Shown piece after piece: positions 7,756-16,115 of a stretch of DNA of 64,000 bases. The notes under the pieces are model-generated. The model worked only from the letters and a program-made list of their open reading frames with translations. It had not been told where the DNA came from and made no database searches. This DNA comes from Caulobacter sp. Root655. GTDB taxonomy: Bacteria; Pseudomonadota; Alphaproteobacteria; Caulobacterales; Caulobacteraceae. The stretch covers positions 172,150-236,149 of the forward strand of contig NZ_LMHC01000027.1 in assembly GCF_001427665.1 (NCBI RefSeq), given 5' to 3'. Within the stretch, counting starts at the first letter, position 1. Every line of letters starts with the position of its first letter. The translations under genes were made by a program, and so were the position numbers.

Positions 7756-8649
7756 GCGACGCCTCCGCCCCCTCGCCGCGACAGACCGCGAAGCGGTCAG
7801 GTGGGGGCAAGTGTTCGCGGGCACGATGTTGGCGGACATGACTCTACGACCTCGGGCTTTCGCGACGAGCGGATGGGGAGGCGCGGAGCGGTCCGGGCCG
7901 AGCCCGGATGACCGTGGGTTTGTGTATGCGTTTCGGCTAGACCTGACCGCTCCGCCGAACCGTTGTTCTCAAGGGACGGCGACTGAGGGCTTGTTTCATC
8001 CCGGTCGACGTTCCCCCTCGGACGGGCAGGATCAAAGTCGCCCGGAAGGGGCCGTCAGCGACTCCGACAGATCCTGGAACAGGCCGGTTCGCCCGCCCCA
8101 GGCCTTGGATCCTTCTGAGACCCGCCGCCCAAGCCGATCCGCCCGCCAGGCCAGCCAGGCCCCGCTCGGTTCGATCCCCATCGCCTGCTTGGGCCGGTAC
8201 CAAGAGCCCTCCCCCGCGATGGGGACAGCCATGATTGTGCGGGAGGTTTGAGCGCCGAGGACTTGTGACGCTGATTATTTTTCAGGAGGCTGGAAAGGTT
8301 GGAGTTCTTCGTGGCGCCGGCGGGGATGGACGCTGCTGGATCCCCGCCGGGGACATGCTCTCACGGCAAGGTCTCGACCAATCAACCACGAACCATGGGG
8401 TGAGTGCGTGTCCCCAATGACATCCACGGCGTTGCAATGACGGCCCGATACCAAGCTCAACGGATCGGTTGGGGACACGCACTCACCCTGACCGCCCCGC
8501 GAACCGGGCCGGCGTCCGACCGTGAGAGCGCGTCCCCGGCCACGTACGGCCACCACCCCTGACGTTATCCGCCAGCGGCGAGGCCGCGCCTTGAAACCTT
8601 GATGGCGAGCCTGCTCCGGCGTCTGGCTATGAGGAATGTGTCCTGAGCC
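7756..8649. other. 894-bp intergenic region without a supported gene
   Basis: No frame here has coding character on either strand. It holds a GACCGC/GCGGTC hairpin at 7784-7798 and a 20-bp perfect inverted repeat at 8398-8417/8469-8488. A minus-strand frame at 8032-8232 (66 codons) contains a W-Y-R-P-K segment that could be a decayed remnant of a small membrane protein, but the similarity is too weak to call. No RNase P, SRP RNA, tmRNA or 6S signature was recognised. Confidence 0.6.
8398..8488. repeat. 20-bp perfect inverted repeat with GGGGACACGCAC core
   Basis: Arms GGGTGAGTGCGTGTCCCCAA (8398-8417) and its exact reverse complement (8469-8488) are separated by 51 bp. Neither arm is followed by a T run, so a simple terminator is unlikely. 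The GGGGACA-x-GCAC core resembles the palindrome at 57019-57044. Such sequences often belong to REP-type element families handled by RAYT transposases, but no RAYT gene is in the window. Confidence 0.75.
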
Positions 8650-9918
8650 CTAAGGGGCGTCATGAACCCCCAGCAGGGTGGAGGCAGACAGTTCCGGCGC
8701 CACAACGGCGAGGTCGTAGCCGCGGATGAGCGCGCGCCATTCAGGCGTCAGGGCTTCCAGATCGGCGCTGCGCAAACGGCGCAGATCCACCAGGAACCAA
8801 TCGCCCGGCGGCGTGCCCGACGGGCGGGCCAGCATCACATCCTTGGACCAGTCGCTGTCCTTGCCCGTGGTCGCATCGAAGTTGTGCACGGCCACTTGGC
8901 GGCCGACCCCGTTGTATCCGGCTTCCACGCCTCTCGCGCCGGCGACGATGAGGTTGAGGGACTTCACGCCCTCTCCGTCGGCATGTTCAGCGACGAAATT
9001 GCCCAGGTCGCGCTGGCCGAGTGGATTGTAGCCCTTGTAGAGATGGTAGGCGCCGAACTTCATCAGTAGGCGTGCCCGCGGCGCCTCGGCAAAATGCGTC
9101 ACCAGCGTCCGCTTCATCAGCCGCGCCCTGCGCCCGTTCGGATCGCCACTGCGGGACTGCGAGGCCTGATAGATGGCGCGTGTTTCGCGCAAGGCGGCGA
9201 ACAGCGCCTTGGCCCGGTCGCCGCCGTCCTGGTCGATGGCTGTCCCCGCCTGATCTAGCGTCGCATCGGTGGCCTTGAGCAGGAACAGGTCCATGGGTGA
9301 ACCGGAGGTGAGCGCGGCCTGCATCGCCGTCCGCTCCTGTTCGGCCAGCGCTTCGATCTGGGCGCGGGCGAGCGGTCCTGGACCGGCCGCCAGCATCTGT
9401 TCGAACAGATAGCCGCTCGTGCCGAGGAACTCCTGGTCCAGCCCCCACAGCTTGAAGTCCGGCCCGGCGAAACCCGCGCAATCGGCCGCCGTCTGACCCT
9501 CGTCGCGGCTGTTGAGGAAGGCCATGGCGTCGGGATGGGAGCTCATGAAGTCAGAAATCTGCTGTTCCCGGTTCGGCGCTCTCAGCCGTGCGTTGACCAC
9601 TCCGGCGGCCTCCGGCCCGATCTCGACGACCATGGCCGTCAGGCCGCCGGGCGCCATCAATCGACAGACGTTCGTGGTGAAGGCGGGGATCTCGCGCGAA
9701 AAATGGCTCTCGCCGACGAGGACGTACCGGCTGGCGTCTATAGCCTCCGATAGTATCGCGGCTCCCGGACCCGAGAAGCCCTCCGGCCGGACGGTTAGCG
9801 GCGACCCTGCCTGCGCCAGCCGGTCCGCGAACGAGAGCGACGCAACGGGTTCGGCGTGGGCGGAAGCCGCGCACAGGGTTGCGAGCGCCAAGGCCGCCGC
9901 AATCGATTTCAGCTTCAT
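8650..9918 (-). CDS. exported erythromycin esterase-like protein
   Basis: A 422-residue protein with a signal peptide (residues 1-22, A-H-A-E). The R-Y-V-L-V-G-E-S-H-F motif (G-E-S-H at 69-72) is the first metal/catalytic motif of the EreA/ChaN-like superfamily. Further motifs V-V-E-I-G-P-E, L-W-G-L-D-Q-E-F and K-F-G-A-Y-H-L-Y-K-G are in the expected order. Real macrolide esterases are a minority of this family; many members have unknown substrates. The start is the ATG at 9918 directly before the signal peptide, not the upstream in-frame codon. It stands alone, divergent from the UbiH-like gene, with a 0.9-kb gene-free stretch behind it. Confidence 0.75.
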   Translation of the reverse strand: MKLKSIAAALALATLCAASAHAEPVASLSFADRLAQAGSPLTVRPEGFSGPGAAILSEAIDASRYVLVGESHFSREIPAFTTNVCRLMAPGGLTAMVVEIGPEAAGVVNARLRAPNREQQISDFMSSHPDAMAFLNSRDEGQTAADCAGFAGPDFKLWGLDQEFLGTSGYLFEQMLAAGPGPLARAQIEALAEQERTAMQAALTSGSPMDLFLLKATDATLDQAGTAIDQDGGDRAKALFAALRETRAIYQASQSRSGDPNGRRARLMKRTLVTHFAEAPRARLLMKFGAYHLYKGYNPLGQRDLGNFVAEHADGEGVKSLNLIVAGARGVEAGYNGVGRQVAVHNFDATTGKDSDWSKDVMLARPSGTPPGDWFLVDLRRLRSADLEALTPEWRALIRGYDLAVVAPELSASTLLGVHDAP

Positions 9919-10095
9919 ATCAATCACCCCTGTTATGTGAAGCTTCCTTGCGGCGGTCTCTGAAAACCACAAGTGAAATCGTGGTCACAAGTCTCCTCGC
10001 GGCCTGAAATCGGGCGCGCACCGAATGAGTGCGAAGGGCCGGAGCAGTCTTCGACCGGACTAGACACCGCCCCCTCGCCAGCGCCATATCCGCCC

Positions 10096-11346
10096 ATGCG
10101 CGACCACGACGCCGACGTCATCATCGCCGGAGCCGGCATGGCCGGAACCACCCTGGCGCTCGCCCTGGCCTCGGCCGGGGTCCGGCCGCTGCTGGTCGAT
10201 CCGCAGCCGTTCGACGCCCAGCTGGCCGAGACCTTCGACGGGCGGTCCTCGGCCATCGCCTATTCGTCGTTCCGCCAGTGGCGGACGATCGGGGCCGGCG
10301 AGGCCTTGGCGCCGCACGCCCAGCGCATCGAGCAGATCCTGGTCACCGACGGCAAGGCGCCGGGCCCGAGCACCGGCGGGCCGTCGCCGTTCTTCCTGCG
10401 CTTCGACAGCGCCGAGATCGCCGACCGTTCGGACGGCGAGCCGCTGGGCTATCTGATCGAGAACCACCAGATCCGCGCCGCCCTGGCCCGGACCGTGCTC
10501 GACAAGAACATCACCGTGCTGGCCCCGGCCGGCGCCACGGGGCTGGAGGTCACCGCCGCCGGCGCGACCCTGGCCCTGACCGACGGTCGCACGCTGTCGG
10601 CCCCGCTGGTGGTCAGCGCCGAGGGCCGCAACGGCGTGCTGCGCAAGGCCGCGGGCATCGGCGACATCGGCTGGAGCTATGGCCAGAGCGGGGTGGTGGC
10701 CACGGTGCGCATGCAGCACCCGCACCAGGGCGTGGCCCACGAATATTTCCTGCCCGGCGGTCCGTTCGCTATCCTTCCGCTGACGGACAATCGCGCCAGC
10801 CTGGTGTGGACCGAGAGCACCGACCGGGCCGAGGCGCTGCGCAACGCCTCGCCGGAGGCCTTCCACGCCCATCTGATGCGGCGGTTCGGCGAGTTCCTGG
10901 GGACGGTCGAGATGGCCGGCCCGACCTTCGTCTACCCACTGTCGCTGTCGCTGGCCGAGCGGCTGGTCGCCCCGCGCCTGGCCCTGATCGGCGACGCCGC
11001 CCACGGCGTGCACCCGATCGCCGGCCAGGGCTTGAACCTGGGCCTCAAGGACGCCGCCGCCCTGGCCGAGGTGGTGGTGGAAGCCCTGCGCAACGGCGAG
11101 GACATCGGGGCCGAGGCGACCCTGGAGCGCTACGCCCGCTGGCGGCGGTTCGACAACGTCTCCAACGCCCTGGCCTTCGACGGCTTCGTGCGCCTGTTTT
11201 CCAACGACAACCCGTTGCTGCGCCTGGCGCGTGGCGTCGGCATGGCGGCGGTCAACCGCATCGCCCCGGCCCGCCGGTTCTTCATGCACGAGGCCGGCGG
11301 CGGAGTAGGCGACCTGCCCAAGCTGCTGCGCGGCGTGGCGATTTAA
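10096..11346 (+). CDS. UbiH/UbiF/VisC-family FAD-dependent hydroxylase
   Basis: A 416-residue flavoprotein monooxygenase. The dinucleotide-binding G-A-G-M-A-G (G12-x-G14-x2-G17) opens the protein, and G-D-A-A-H-G-V-H-P-I-A-G-Q-G-L-N-L-G (G299, D300) is the second FAD motif with the ubiquinone-hydroxylase consensus. It probably hydroxylates a ring position in ubiquinone biosynthesis; which carbon cannot be decided from sequence, since alphaproteobacteria use UbiL/UbiM variants with overlapping regiospecificity. The ATG at 10096 begins the domain. A short CCTCCCCC hairpin follows at 11350-11370. Confidence 0.85.
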   Translation: MRDHDADVIIAGAGMAGTTLALALASAGVRPLLVDPQPFDAQLAETFDGRSSAIAYSSFRQWRTIGAGEALAPHAQRIEQILVTDGKAPGPSTGGPSPFFLRFDSAEIADRSDGEPLGYLIENHQIRAALARTVLDKNITVLAPAGATGLEVTAAGATLALTDGRTLSAPLVVSAEGRNGVLRKAAGIGDIGWSYGQSGVVATVRMQHPHQGVAHEYFLPGGPFAILPLTDNRASLVWTESTDRAEALRNASPEAFHAHLMRRFGEFLGTVEMAGPTFVYPLSLSLAERLVAPRLALIGDAAHGVHPIAGQGLNLGLKDAAALAEVVVEALRNGEDIGAEATLERYARWRRFDNVSNALAFDGFVRLFSNDNPLLRLARGVGMAAVNRIAPARRFFMHEAGGGVGDLPKLLRGVAI

Positions 11347-11349
11347 CAG

Positions 11350-11370
11350 TCCTCCCCCTGTGGGGGAGGA
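11350..11370. repeat. single CCTCCCCC hairpin (half copy of the intergenic repeat family)
   Basis: TCCTCCCCC-TGT-GGGGGAGGA, directly after the UbiH-like stop codon and before the convergent Trm112 gene. It matches the end hairpins of the longer repeats at 5791, 11651, 32637 and 45255. Confidence 0.7.
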
Positions 11371-11412
11371 CCTGCGTCAAACCTTCACCACCCTTGGACG
11401 CGGATCCATCGG

Positions 11413-11613
11413 CTAGTCTTCCAGGCTGCGGGCTTCCTCGGGCAGCATGATCGGCACGCCGTCGCGGATCGGATAGGCCAGCTTGGCGGCGTTGCTGATC
11501 AGTTCGCCCCGGGCGCGGTCATAGAACAGCGGCGCGCGGGTGACGGGACAGACCAGCACCTCCAGCAGACGCGGGTCGAGATCGGCGGGCGGGGGCGGGG
11601 GAGCGGCGGTCAT
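11413..11613 (-). CDS. Trm112/YcaR-family small zinc-ribbon-like protein
   Basis: A 66-residue protein with [13 protein letters not shown] near residue 20 and the closing [12 protein letters not shown] motif that defines the Trm112/UPF0434 family. Family members act as partner subunits of methyltransferases or have unknown roles in bacteria. The usual C-P-x-C is C-P-V-T here, so metal binding may be lost, as in several bacterial YcaR proteins. Downstream of the LON-domain gene on the same strand, separated by a palindromic repeat. Confidence 0.85.
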   Translation of the reverse strand: MTAAPPPPPADLDPRLLEVLVCPVTRAPLFYDRARGELISNAAKLAYPIRDGVPIMLPEEARSLED

Positions 11614-11650
11614 GGCGGCAGTTGTAGGCGGTTTTCCGGCTGATGAGAAC

Positions 11651-11766
11651 TCCCTCCCCTTCATGGGGAGGGTGGCGGCGAAGCCGACGGGTGGGGCTTG
11701 ATGAGTCAGCAGACCCCACCCACCAGCTTCGCTGGTCCCCCCTTCCCCGCAAGGGGGAGGGAAAGG
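11651..11766. repeat. CTCCCCC-type palindromic intergenic repeat (copy 3 of 5)
   Basis: Left hairpin TCCCTCCCCTTCATGGGGAGGG, GGCGGCGAAGCCGACGGGTGGGG linker, centre, then the inverted CCCCACCCACCAGCTTCGC linker and the right hairpin CTTCCCCGCAAGGGGGAGGG. It separates the LON-domain and Trm112 genes, which are otherwise in operon orientation, so the operon is probably split or attenuated here. Confidence 0.85.
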
Positions 11767-11771
11767 GGTTT

Positions 11772-12437
11772 TCACTGCAGCATCGTTGGGTCTTCGTCGT
11801 CGCCCTTCGCCGCGTCGATCTCCAGCAGGGCCACCAGGGTCTCTCGGCGATCCGTCAGGGTCGGCGCTTCCAGCAGGGCCTGTTTCTCGACCGGTTCGAA
11901 CGGCAGGGCCATGGCCAGGCTGTTGATCAGGGCGTCGGAGGGGGCGGCCTCGGCGCTGCTCCAGTCGATGGCCAGGCCGCGGTGGTCGAGGTAGCGGCGC
12001 AGGGCCCCGAGCAGGGCCTCCCCGTCGCCGCCCGAGGTCGCGCCTTCGGCCCCCTCGCGCAGGTCGGCCTCGAAGGGCGTGAAGTCGGCGCGCACCTGGC
12101 GATAGGGCCCGCGGCTGGGCAGCTCGGCCCCGACCCGGAACCGGCAGACCCCGGTCAGGGTGACCAGATAGCGGCCGTCGCTGGTCTCGGCGAAGCTGGT
12201 CACCCGACCGGCGCACCCGACCGGCGCCAGGTTGGGCCGTTCGGGATCGCCGCCCGTCCGGGTCTGGACCATGCCGATGACCCGTTCGCCCGACATGGCG
12301 TCGTCGAACATGTTGAGGTAGCGCGGTTCGAAGATGTTGAGCGGCAGCTGGCCGCCGGGCAGCAGCAGGGCGCCGTCCAGCGGGAACACCGGGATCACCA
12401 GCGGCAGGTCGTCGGCCTTTCGATAGACGCCCGGCAT
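11772..12437 (-). CDS. LON peptidase substrate-binding domain protein
   Basis: A 221-residue protein consisting of the Lon N-terminal (LAN/PUA-like) domain only: [10 protein letters not shown][20 protein letters not shown] near residues 9-40, then G-V-G-C-A-G-R-V style strands. No AAA ATPase or Ser-Lys protease domain follows. Stand-alone LON domains probably bind unfolded proteins or peptides. It starts 22 nt after the stop of the CnoX-like gene and is almost certainly co-transcribed with it, which fits a shared protein-quality role. Confidence 0.85.
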   Translation of the reverse strand: MPGVYRKADDLPLVIPVFPLDGALLLPGGQLPLNIFEPRYLNMFDDAMSGERVIGMVQTRTGGDPERPNLAPVGCAGRVTSFAETSDGRYLVTLTGVCRFRVGAELPSRGPYRQVRADFTPFEADLREGAEGATSGGDGEALLGALRRYLDHRGLAIDWSSAEAAPSDALINSLAMALPFEPVEKQALLEAPTLTDRRETLVALLEIDAAKGDDEDPTMLQ

Positions 12438-12459
12438 GGGCAGGCTCCTTGGCTGCGGC

Positions 12460-13374
12460 CTAGCTAAACAGGATAGACGACAATCGCTTACGACCCGACT
12501 TCGCCACTTCCGAGGCGTAGCCGGCGGCTTCGAACACGGTCAGCAGCTGCTTGCGCGCCGCTTCATCGCTCCAGGTCCGGTCGCGCTCGATGATGGTCAG
12601 CAGGTGGTCGGAAGCCTCCTGCAGGCGGCCGACGCCCGCCAGGGCCTTGGCCAGTTCGAAGCGGGCCTCGTGGTCGCCGTCGTCGGCGGCCAGGCGCTTC
12701 TCGAACGGCGCGGTCTCGGACGGCGCGTCCTGGGCCAGGGTCAGGGCCGCGCGGACGATCTCCAGGTCTGGATCCTTGGCGCCGGCCGGGGCGGTGGCCG
12801 CGACCTCGGCCGCGCCCTCCAGGTCGCCGCCGTCCAGGTAGCAGCGGGCCAGGCCGCCGATCGCCTTCACGTTGGTGGGATCCATCTGCAGGGCCTGGGC
12901 GAAGGCCTGGGCCGCGCCACCGAGATCGCCCAGGTCCAGCGACTCCTTGGCCATGGCCAGCAGGGCGTCGATGTCGCTCTCCGGCGGCGGGCCGGCCAGG
13001 CGCTCGATGAATTGCTTGATCTGGCTTTCAGGAACGGCGCCCTGGAAGGCGTCGACCGGCTGGCCATCGACGAAGGCGTAGACGGAGGGGATCGACTGCA
13101 CCCGAAGTTGGCCCGAATAGCCGGGGTTCTTGTCGACGTCGATCTTGACCAGCTTGACCGCGCCGCCGGCAGCCGCGACCGCCTTTTCCAGGGCCGGGGT
13201 CAGCTGGCGGCACGGGCCGCACCAAGTGGCCCAGAAGTCGACGATCACCGGCTGGACCTTGGAGGCCTCGATCACGTCGGCCAGGAAGCTGGCGTCCGTG
13301 CCGTCCTTGATGTGCTCGCTCTTGGCCGCGCCGCCGGCGGGGATGGGAGCGGGTTTTTCGCCGATCAGGGTCAT
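12460..13374 (-). CDS. cnoX: CnoX/YbbN-like thioredoxin-TPR chaperedoxin
   Basis: A 304-residue protein: a thioredoxin domain (residues about 25-125) with V-D-F-W-A-T-W-C-G-P-C (C52, C55), then tetratricopeptide-like helices to the end. This is the YbbN/CnoX architecture of holdases that protect proteins from oxidative aggregation and pass them to GroEL and DnaK. An intact C-G-P-C is present, unlike the redox-dead E. coli motif, so reducing activity is expected. ATG 13374 is preferred over ATG 13389 because a purine-rich GAGAGACGAG precedes it and the conserved start M-T-L-I-G-E follows. Leads the LON-domain gene. Confidence 0.85.
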   Translation of the reverse strand: MTLIGEKPAPIPAGGAAKSEHIKDGTDASFLADVIEASKVQPVIVDFWATWCGPCRQLTPALEKAVAAAGGAVKLVKIDVDKNPGYSGQLRVQSIPSVYAFVDGQPVDAFQGAVPESQIKQFIERLAGPPPESDIDALLAMAKESLDLGDLGGAAQAFAQALQMDPTNVKAIGGLARCYLDGGDLEGAAEVAATAPAGAKDPDLEIVRAALTLAQDAPSETAPFEKRLAADDGDHEARFELAKALAGVGRLQEASDHLLTIIERDRTWSDEAARKQLLTVFEAAGYASEVAKSGRKRLSSILFS

Positions 13375-13506
13375 CTCGTCTCTCGTCACGTGGGGTCTTC
13401 AACGCATGGGGCGGCGATTGGATCGGACCGGGCGCCCGTCTTGTGCGTCAGTCCCAGGCGGCCAAGATGGTCTTTCGGACGCGGCTTCGCAATCGGCGCG
13501 GGCCGC

Positions 13507-14013
13507 TTATTGGACCACGCTCATGGCCGCGAAGTCCACGACCAGGGGCTCGATCCCCAGCGCCGCCAGGAACCGCCGGAAGCCGTCCTGCGAGACGGTC
13601 GTGGTGGCGTCGTTGTTCAAGGGGTGGAAGTTGACCGGATCGGCCTTGGCCAGGGCGGCGTCGAGCACGAAGCGCACGCGGCGTCCCGTGTCGTTGATCA
13701 GGCCGAAGGCCGTGACCGAACCCGGCGTCACGCCCAGGGTCTCCTCCATCAACCCGGCGGCGCCGAACGACAGCCGGGCCGAGCCGATCACCGTGTGCAG
13801 GCGCTTGAGGTCGATCATCGTCTCGCCCAGGGCCGAGATCAGCCACAGCTGGCCCTTGGCGTCCTTGAGGAACAGGTTCTTGGTGTGGCCGCCGGGCAGG
13901 GCCGCCTTGATCTCCAACCCCTCCTCCACCCGGAACACCGGCGGATGATCGAGGGTGGAATGGGCGACGCCGTAGGCGTCGAGGAAGGCGAAGAGGTCGG
14001 CGCGGGTCTTCAT
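13507..14013 (-). CDS. ProX-like (YbaK/PrdX family) trans-editing deacylase
   Basis: A 168-residue single domain. The order [24 protein letters not shown] and [13 protein letters not shown] matches free-standing ProXp-ala/PrdX deacylases, which hydrolyse Ala mischarged on tRNA-Pro in the cytoplasm. The K-N-L-F-L-K-D string is the family hallmark. It begins 9 nt after the stop of the NTPase gene on the same strand, so they are likely co-transcribed. The exact amino acid cleared cannot be fixed by sequence alone. Confidence 0.85.
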   Translation of the reverse strand: MKTRADLFAFLDAYGVAHSTLDHPPVFRVEEGLEIKAALPGGHTKNLFLKDAKGQLWLISALGETMIDLKRLHTVIGSARLSFGAAGLMEETLGVTPGSVTAFGLINDTGRRVRFVLDAALAKADPVNFHPLNNDATTTVSQDGFRRFLAALGIEPLVVDFAAMSVVQ

Positions 14014-14022
14014 GCGGGCCTT

Positions 14023-14577
14023 TTAGGATAGGCCGAAGATGCGTTCGAGCACGAAATCCACGCGGTCCTCGACACGGGCGCGGGGCAGATCGACCAGGGT
14101 GTAGCCCAGCTCCGCATAGACCTGGGCCATGACGGCGTGGGTCCGCACCGCCTCGGCGAAATCTTGCTTGCGCTCGGCGTCGTTGGTGAAGATCTCCGGC
14201 CAGGGCGGGGCGATGAACACCAGCGGGTCATAGCGCAAGGTCAGGGCCGCGGCGGCGAGATCCTCCGGGATCGACAGGCCGCACAGTCGCAGATAGCCGA
14301 CGATGTCCGGCACGCCTCGGTCGAAGAACACCGGCCCGGCGAGCAGCGCGGCATGGTCATGGACGCGGCTGTCCAGCGACAGCATCAGGCGGGCATAGGC
14401 CTTTCGGTCGGCCCACGGCAGCGCCGTCCCGCCGGTTTGCACCTGGTCCTGGATGATGGCCCTCCCGGCTTCGAAGGCGCGAGGAAGGCCTCGTCGCTCG
14501 AGGCCGTCGATCAGCGAGGTCTTGCCCGCCCCCGGTCCTCCGGTGACGACAATGCGGCGGGTTGGCGAAGGTTTCAT
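14023..14577 (-). CDS. AAA-type NTPase, P-loop kinase-like
   Basis: A 184-residue protein with a strong Walker A G-G-P-G-A-G-K-T (13-20) near the N-terminus, then E-A-G-R-A-I-I near 40 and F-F-D-R-G-V-P-D-I-V-G-Y in the Walker B region, typical of the small AAA_28 NTPase/kinase-like family. The substrate is unknown. The ATG at 14577 is directly before the P-loop; upstream sequence in frame looks non-coding. It leads the ProX-like deacylase gene and is divergent from the DUF6065 gene 91 bp away. Confidence 0.8.
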   Translation of the reverse strand: MKPSPTRRIVVTGGPGAGKTSLIDGLERRGLPRAFEAGRAIIQDQVQTGGTALPWADRKAYARLMLSLDSRVHDHAALLAGPVFFDRGVPDIVGYLRLCGLSIPEDLAAAALTLRYDPLVFIAPPWPEIFTNDAERKQDFAEAVRTHAVMAQVYAELGYTLVDLPRARVEDRVDFVLERIFGLS

Positions 14578-14668
14578 GGGAACGCCTTTCGGTCGTGATG
14601 GGATCGGCGTGCTGGACGGGCTCGCCCCTGGGGCGCTAGAGCAGAAGCAACAGGGAGAACAGACGGGC

Positions 14669-15415
14669 ATGGAACTGGAGTGCTACCCCACCGAGAACCG
14701 CCCGCCCGAGATCGTGCCGGGTCGGCCGCAGCGGGCCTGGATGGACCATTTCGCCGACCGTCATCCCTATCGCTGCCTGCCGCTGACCATGGCCAACACC
14801 ACCGGCTGGGAAATTCTCTGTCCGGTCGGCTTCTCCGCCACCTGGGACGGCGGCGCGCACCAGAACTGCATCACCTTCAAGGCCGACCACCCGCATCCGG
14901 GGTTCAATGACTTCGTCAAGTCGCACTTCTCGCGCGGCACCGTCACCTTCCACACCGGCTACCTGTTCCGCACCCCGCCGGGCTGGTCGATCTGGACCAT
15001 GGGTCCGCCCAACCACATCAAGGACGGCATCCAGCCGCTGGCCGGGCTGGTCGAGACCGACTGGCTGCCCTTTCCCTTCACGATGAACTGGCTGTTCACC
15101 CGCCCGGGCACGGTCCGCTTCGAGAAGGGCGAGCCGTTCTGCTTCTTCATGATGATCCAGGACAAGCCCCTGGAGCAGGTGCAGCCGGTGATCCGGTCGA
15201 TGAACTCCAACGTCGACCTGCGCAAGCAGTACGACGCCTGGGCCGCGCAACGCGGCGAGTTCAACGCCCGGATCTTCAAGCGCGAGCCCGAGGCCATGAA
15301 GGAAGCCTGGCAGCGCTTCTACTTCAAGGGCGAATATCCCGAGGAGGTCGAGGCTCCGGCCCCGCAGGCCCACGTCAACAAGCGCCGGCTGAAGGCCCCG
15401 AAACTGGGCAGCTGA
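14669..15415 (+). CDS. DUF6065 family protein
   Basis: A 248-residue soluble protein rich in Trp, Phe and Pro. I recognise the DUF6065 pattern: an M-E-x-x-C-Y-P start, R-A-W-M-D with the C-L-P-L-T-M-A-N-x-x-G-W segment, G-Y-L-F-R-T-P-P-G-W, and T-D-W-L-P-F-P-F-T-M-N-W. No signal or membrane segment, and no assigned function. Some DUF6065 genes are associated with secondary metabolism; nothing local supports that. ATG 14669 has an AGGGAGAAC site 8 nt upstream. A strong hairpin followed by T residues lies just after the stop. Confidence 0.8.
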   Translation: MELECYPTENRPPEIVPGRPQRAWMDHFADRHPYRCLPLTMANTTGWEILCPVGFSATWDGGAHQNCITFKADHPHPGFNDFVKSHFSRGTVTFHTGYLFRTPPGWSIWTMGPPNHIKDGIQPLAGLVETDWLPFPFTMNWLFTRPGTVRFEKGEPFCFFMMIQDKPLEQVQPVIRSMNSNVDLRKQYDAWAAQRGEFNARIFKREPEAMKEAWQRFYFKGEYPEEVEAPAPQAHVNKRRLKAPKLGS

Positions 15416-15419
15416 AGCC

Positions 15420-15470
15420 CTAGAGCGCCCGGCCTGATGGCATCAGGCCGGGCGCTCTAGCCTTTTTCTT
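15420..15470 (+). terminator. strong hairpin plus T tract after the DUF6065 gene
   Basis: Twenty-base perfect arms (15420-15439 and 15441-15460) around one base form a 41-bp near-palindrome, CTAGAGCGCCCGGCCTGATG and its complement, followed by CCTTTTTCTT. Read as RNA this is a good intrinsic terminator for the plus-strand gene. Its last CTAG is also the left edge of the 66-bp repeat at 15457. Confidence 0.7.
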
Positions 15471-15522
15471 GGCGCGTTTTCTTCACGCGAACCGGTATCC
15501 ACTTCGCTTGAAAACGCTCTAG
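15457..15522. repeat. CTAG-bounded repeat with 44-bp stem core, copy 1
   Basis: CTAG, a T-rich spacer, a 44-bp core (15474-15517) beginning GCGTTTTC and ending GAAAACGC, then TCTAG. Inside the core GCGAA and TTCGC form a second pair around CCGGTATCCAC. The terminal CTAG provides the TAG stop of the minus-strand gene at 15519. Confidence 0.85.
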
Positions 15523-15947
15523 CGTCCCGTCGGCGAGGGCGGCGGGCGCGGCGAGGACCTCGCCGGTCCGCCCTGCCGGTACAGCGACACCCGAACGGTC
15601 TCGTCGGGCTGGCGCCAGACGCCGTCGATGCGGCCGGAATTGGTCAGCCGTCCCTCGAACACGCCAGAGATCTGGCGGAACTCGATGTGGACGGTGTCGC
15701 CCTCGACGCGCAGGGCGCTGGGCTTGAGCCGTTCGCCGCCGAGGGCCTGGTTGACGGGGCGGGTTTTCACCCGGGCGCGCGGGCCCGGCTCGAACACCAG
15801 CTCCACCCAGACGGGTTCGGCGGTTTCGAGCACGCCGGTCCAGGCTCCGGCGAAGGCGGACTGCGACTGCGACCAGGCGGCCGGGGCGACGGCCAGGGTC
15901 GTCACGGTCAGGCCGGCGGCCAGCCAGGGGCGGATCGTCATGAGCAC
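15519..15947 (-). CDS. small exported hypothetical protein
   Basis: A 142-residue protein (140 from the alternative ATG at 15941) with a convincing signal peptide ending A-W-S-Q at about residue 27. The mature part begins F-A-G-A-W-T-G-V-L-E and is predicted beta-rich (F-E-G-R-L-T-N-S-G-R-I-D-G-V-W), like small lipocalin-type or DUF proteins that measure a scaffold of F-x-G-x-W motifs. No enzyme motif is seen. The C-terminal 15 residues are Pro/Arg/Ser rich, and the stop codon lies inside a dispersed repeat, so the tail may be a late addition. Confidence 0.65.
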   Translation of the reverse strand: MLMTIRPWLAAGLTVTTLAVAPAAWSQSQSAFAGAWTGVLETAEPVWVELVFEPGPRARVKTRPVNQALGGERLKPSALRVEGDTVHIEFRQISGVFEGRLTNSGRIDGVWRQPDETVRVSLYRQGGPARSSPRPPPSPTGR

Positions 15948-16048
15948 TCTCTTTAAGGTGTCGATGGGGAGACGTCGATGGCCGCGACACGCGCGGCCGT
16001 CGCGCGCGGACCTGGAGCCTCCGACCTGATTGCATCAGGCCGGGGGCT

Positions 16049-16115
16049 CTAGCCTTCTGTTTTGGCGCGCTTTCTTCACGCGAACCGGTGTCCACTTCGC
16101 TTGAAAACGCTCTAG
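16049..16115. repeat. CTAG-bounded repeat with 44-bp stem core, copy 2
   Basis: The same unit as at 15457: core 16067-16110 with ends GCGCTTTC and GAAAACGC (one mismatched pair). A degenerate version of the copy 1 palindrome (about 16010-16052) precedes it. Its final CTAG supplies the TAG stop at 16112 of the outer-membrane protein gene. Confidence 0.85.

Noticed and set aside
8032-8232. 66-codon minus-strand frame with W-Y-R-P-K and a W-x2-W segment
   Set aside because: Similarity to small membrane proteins with a Y-R-P-K motif is short and out of register; no ribosome binding site; left as a possible remnant only.
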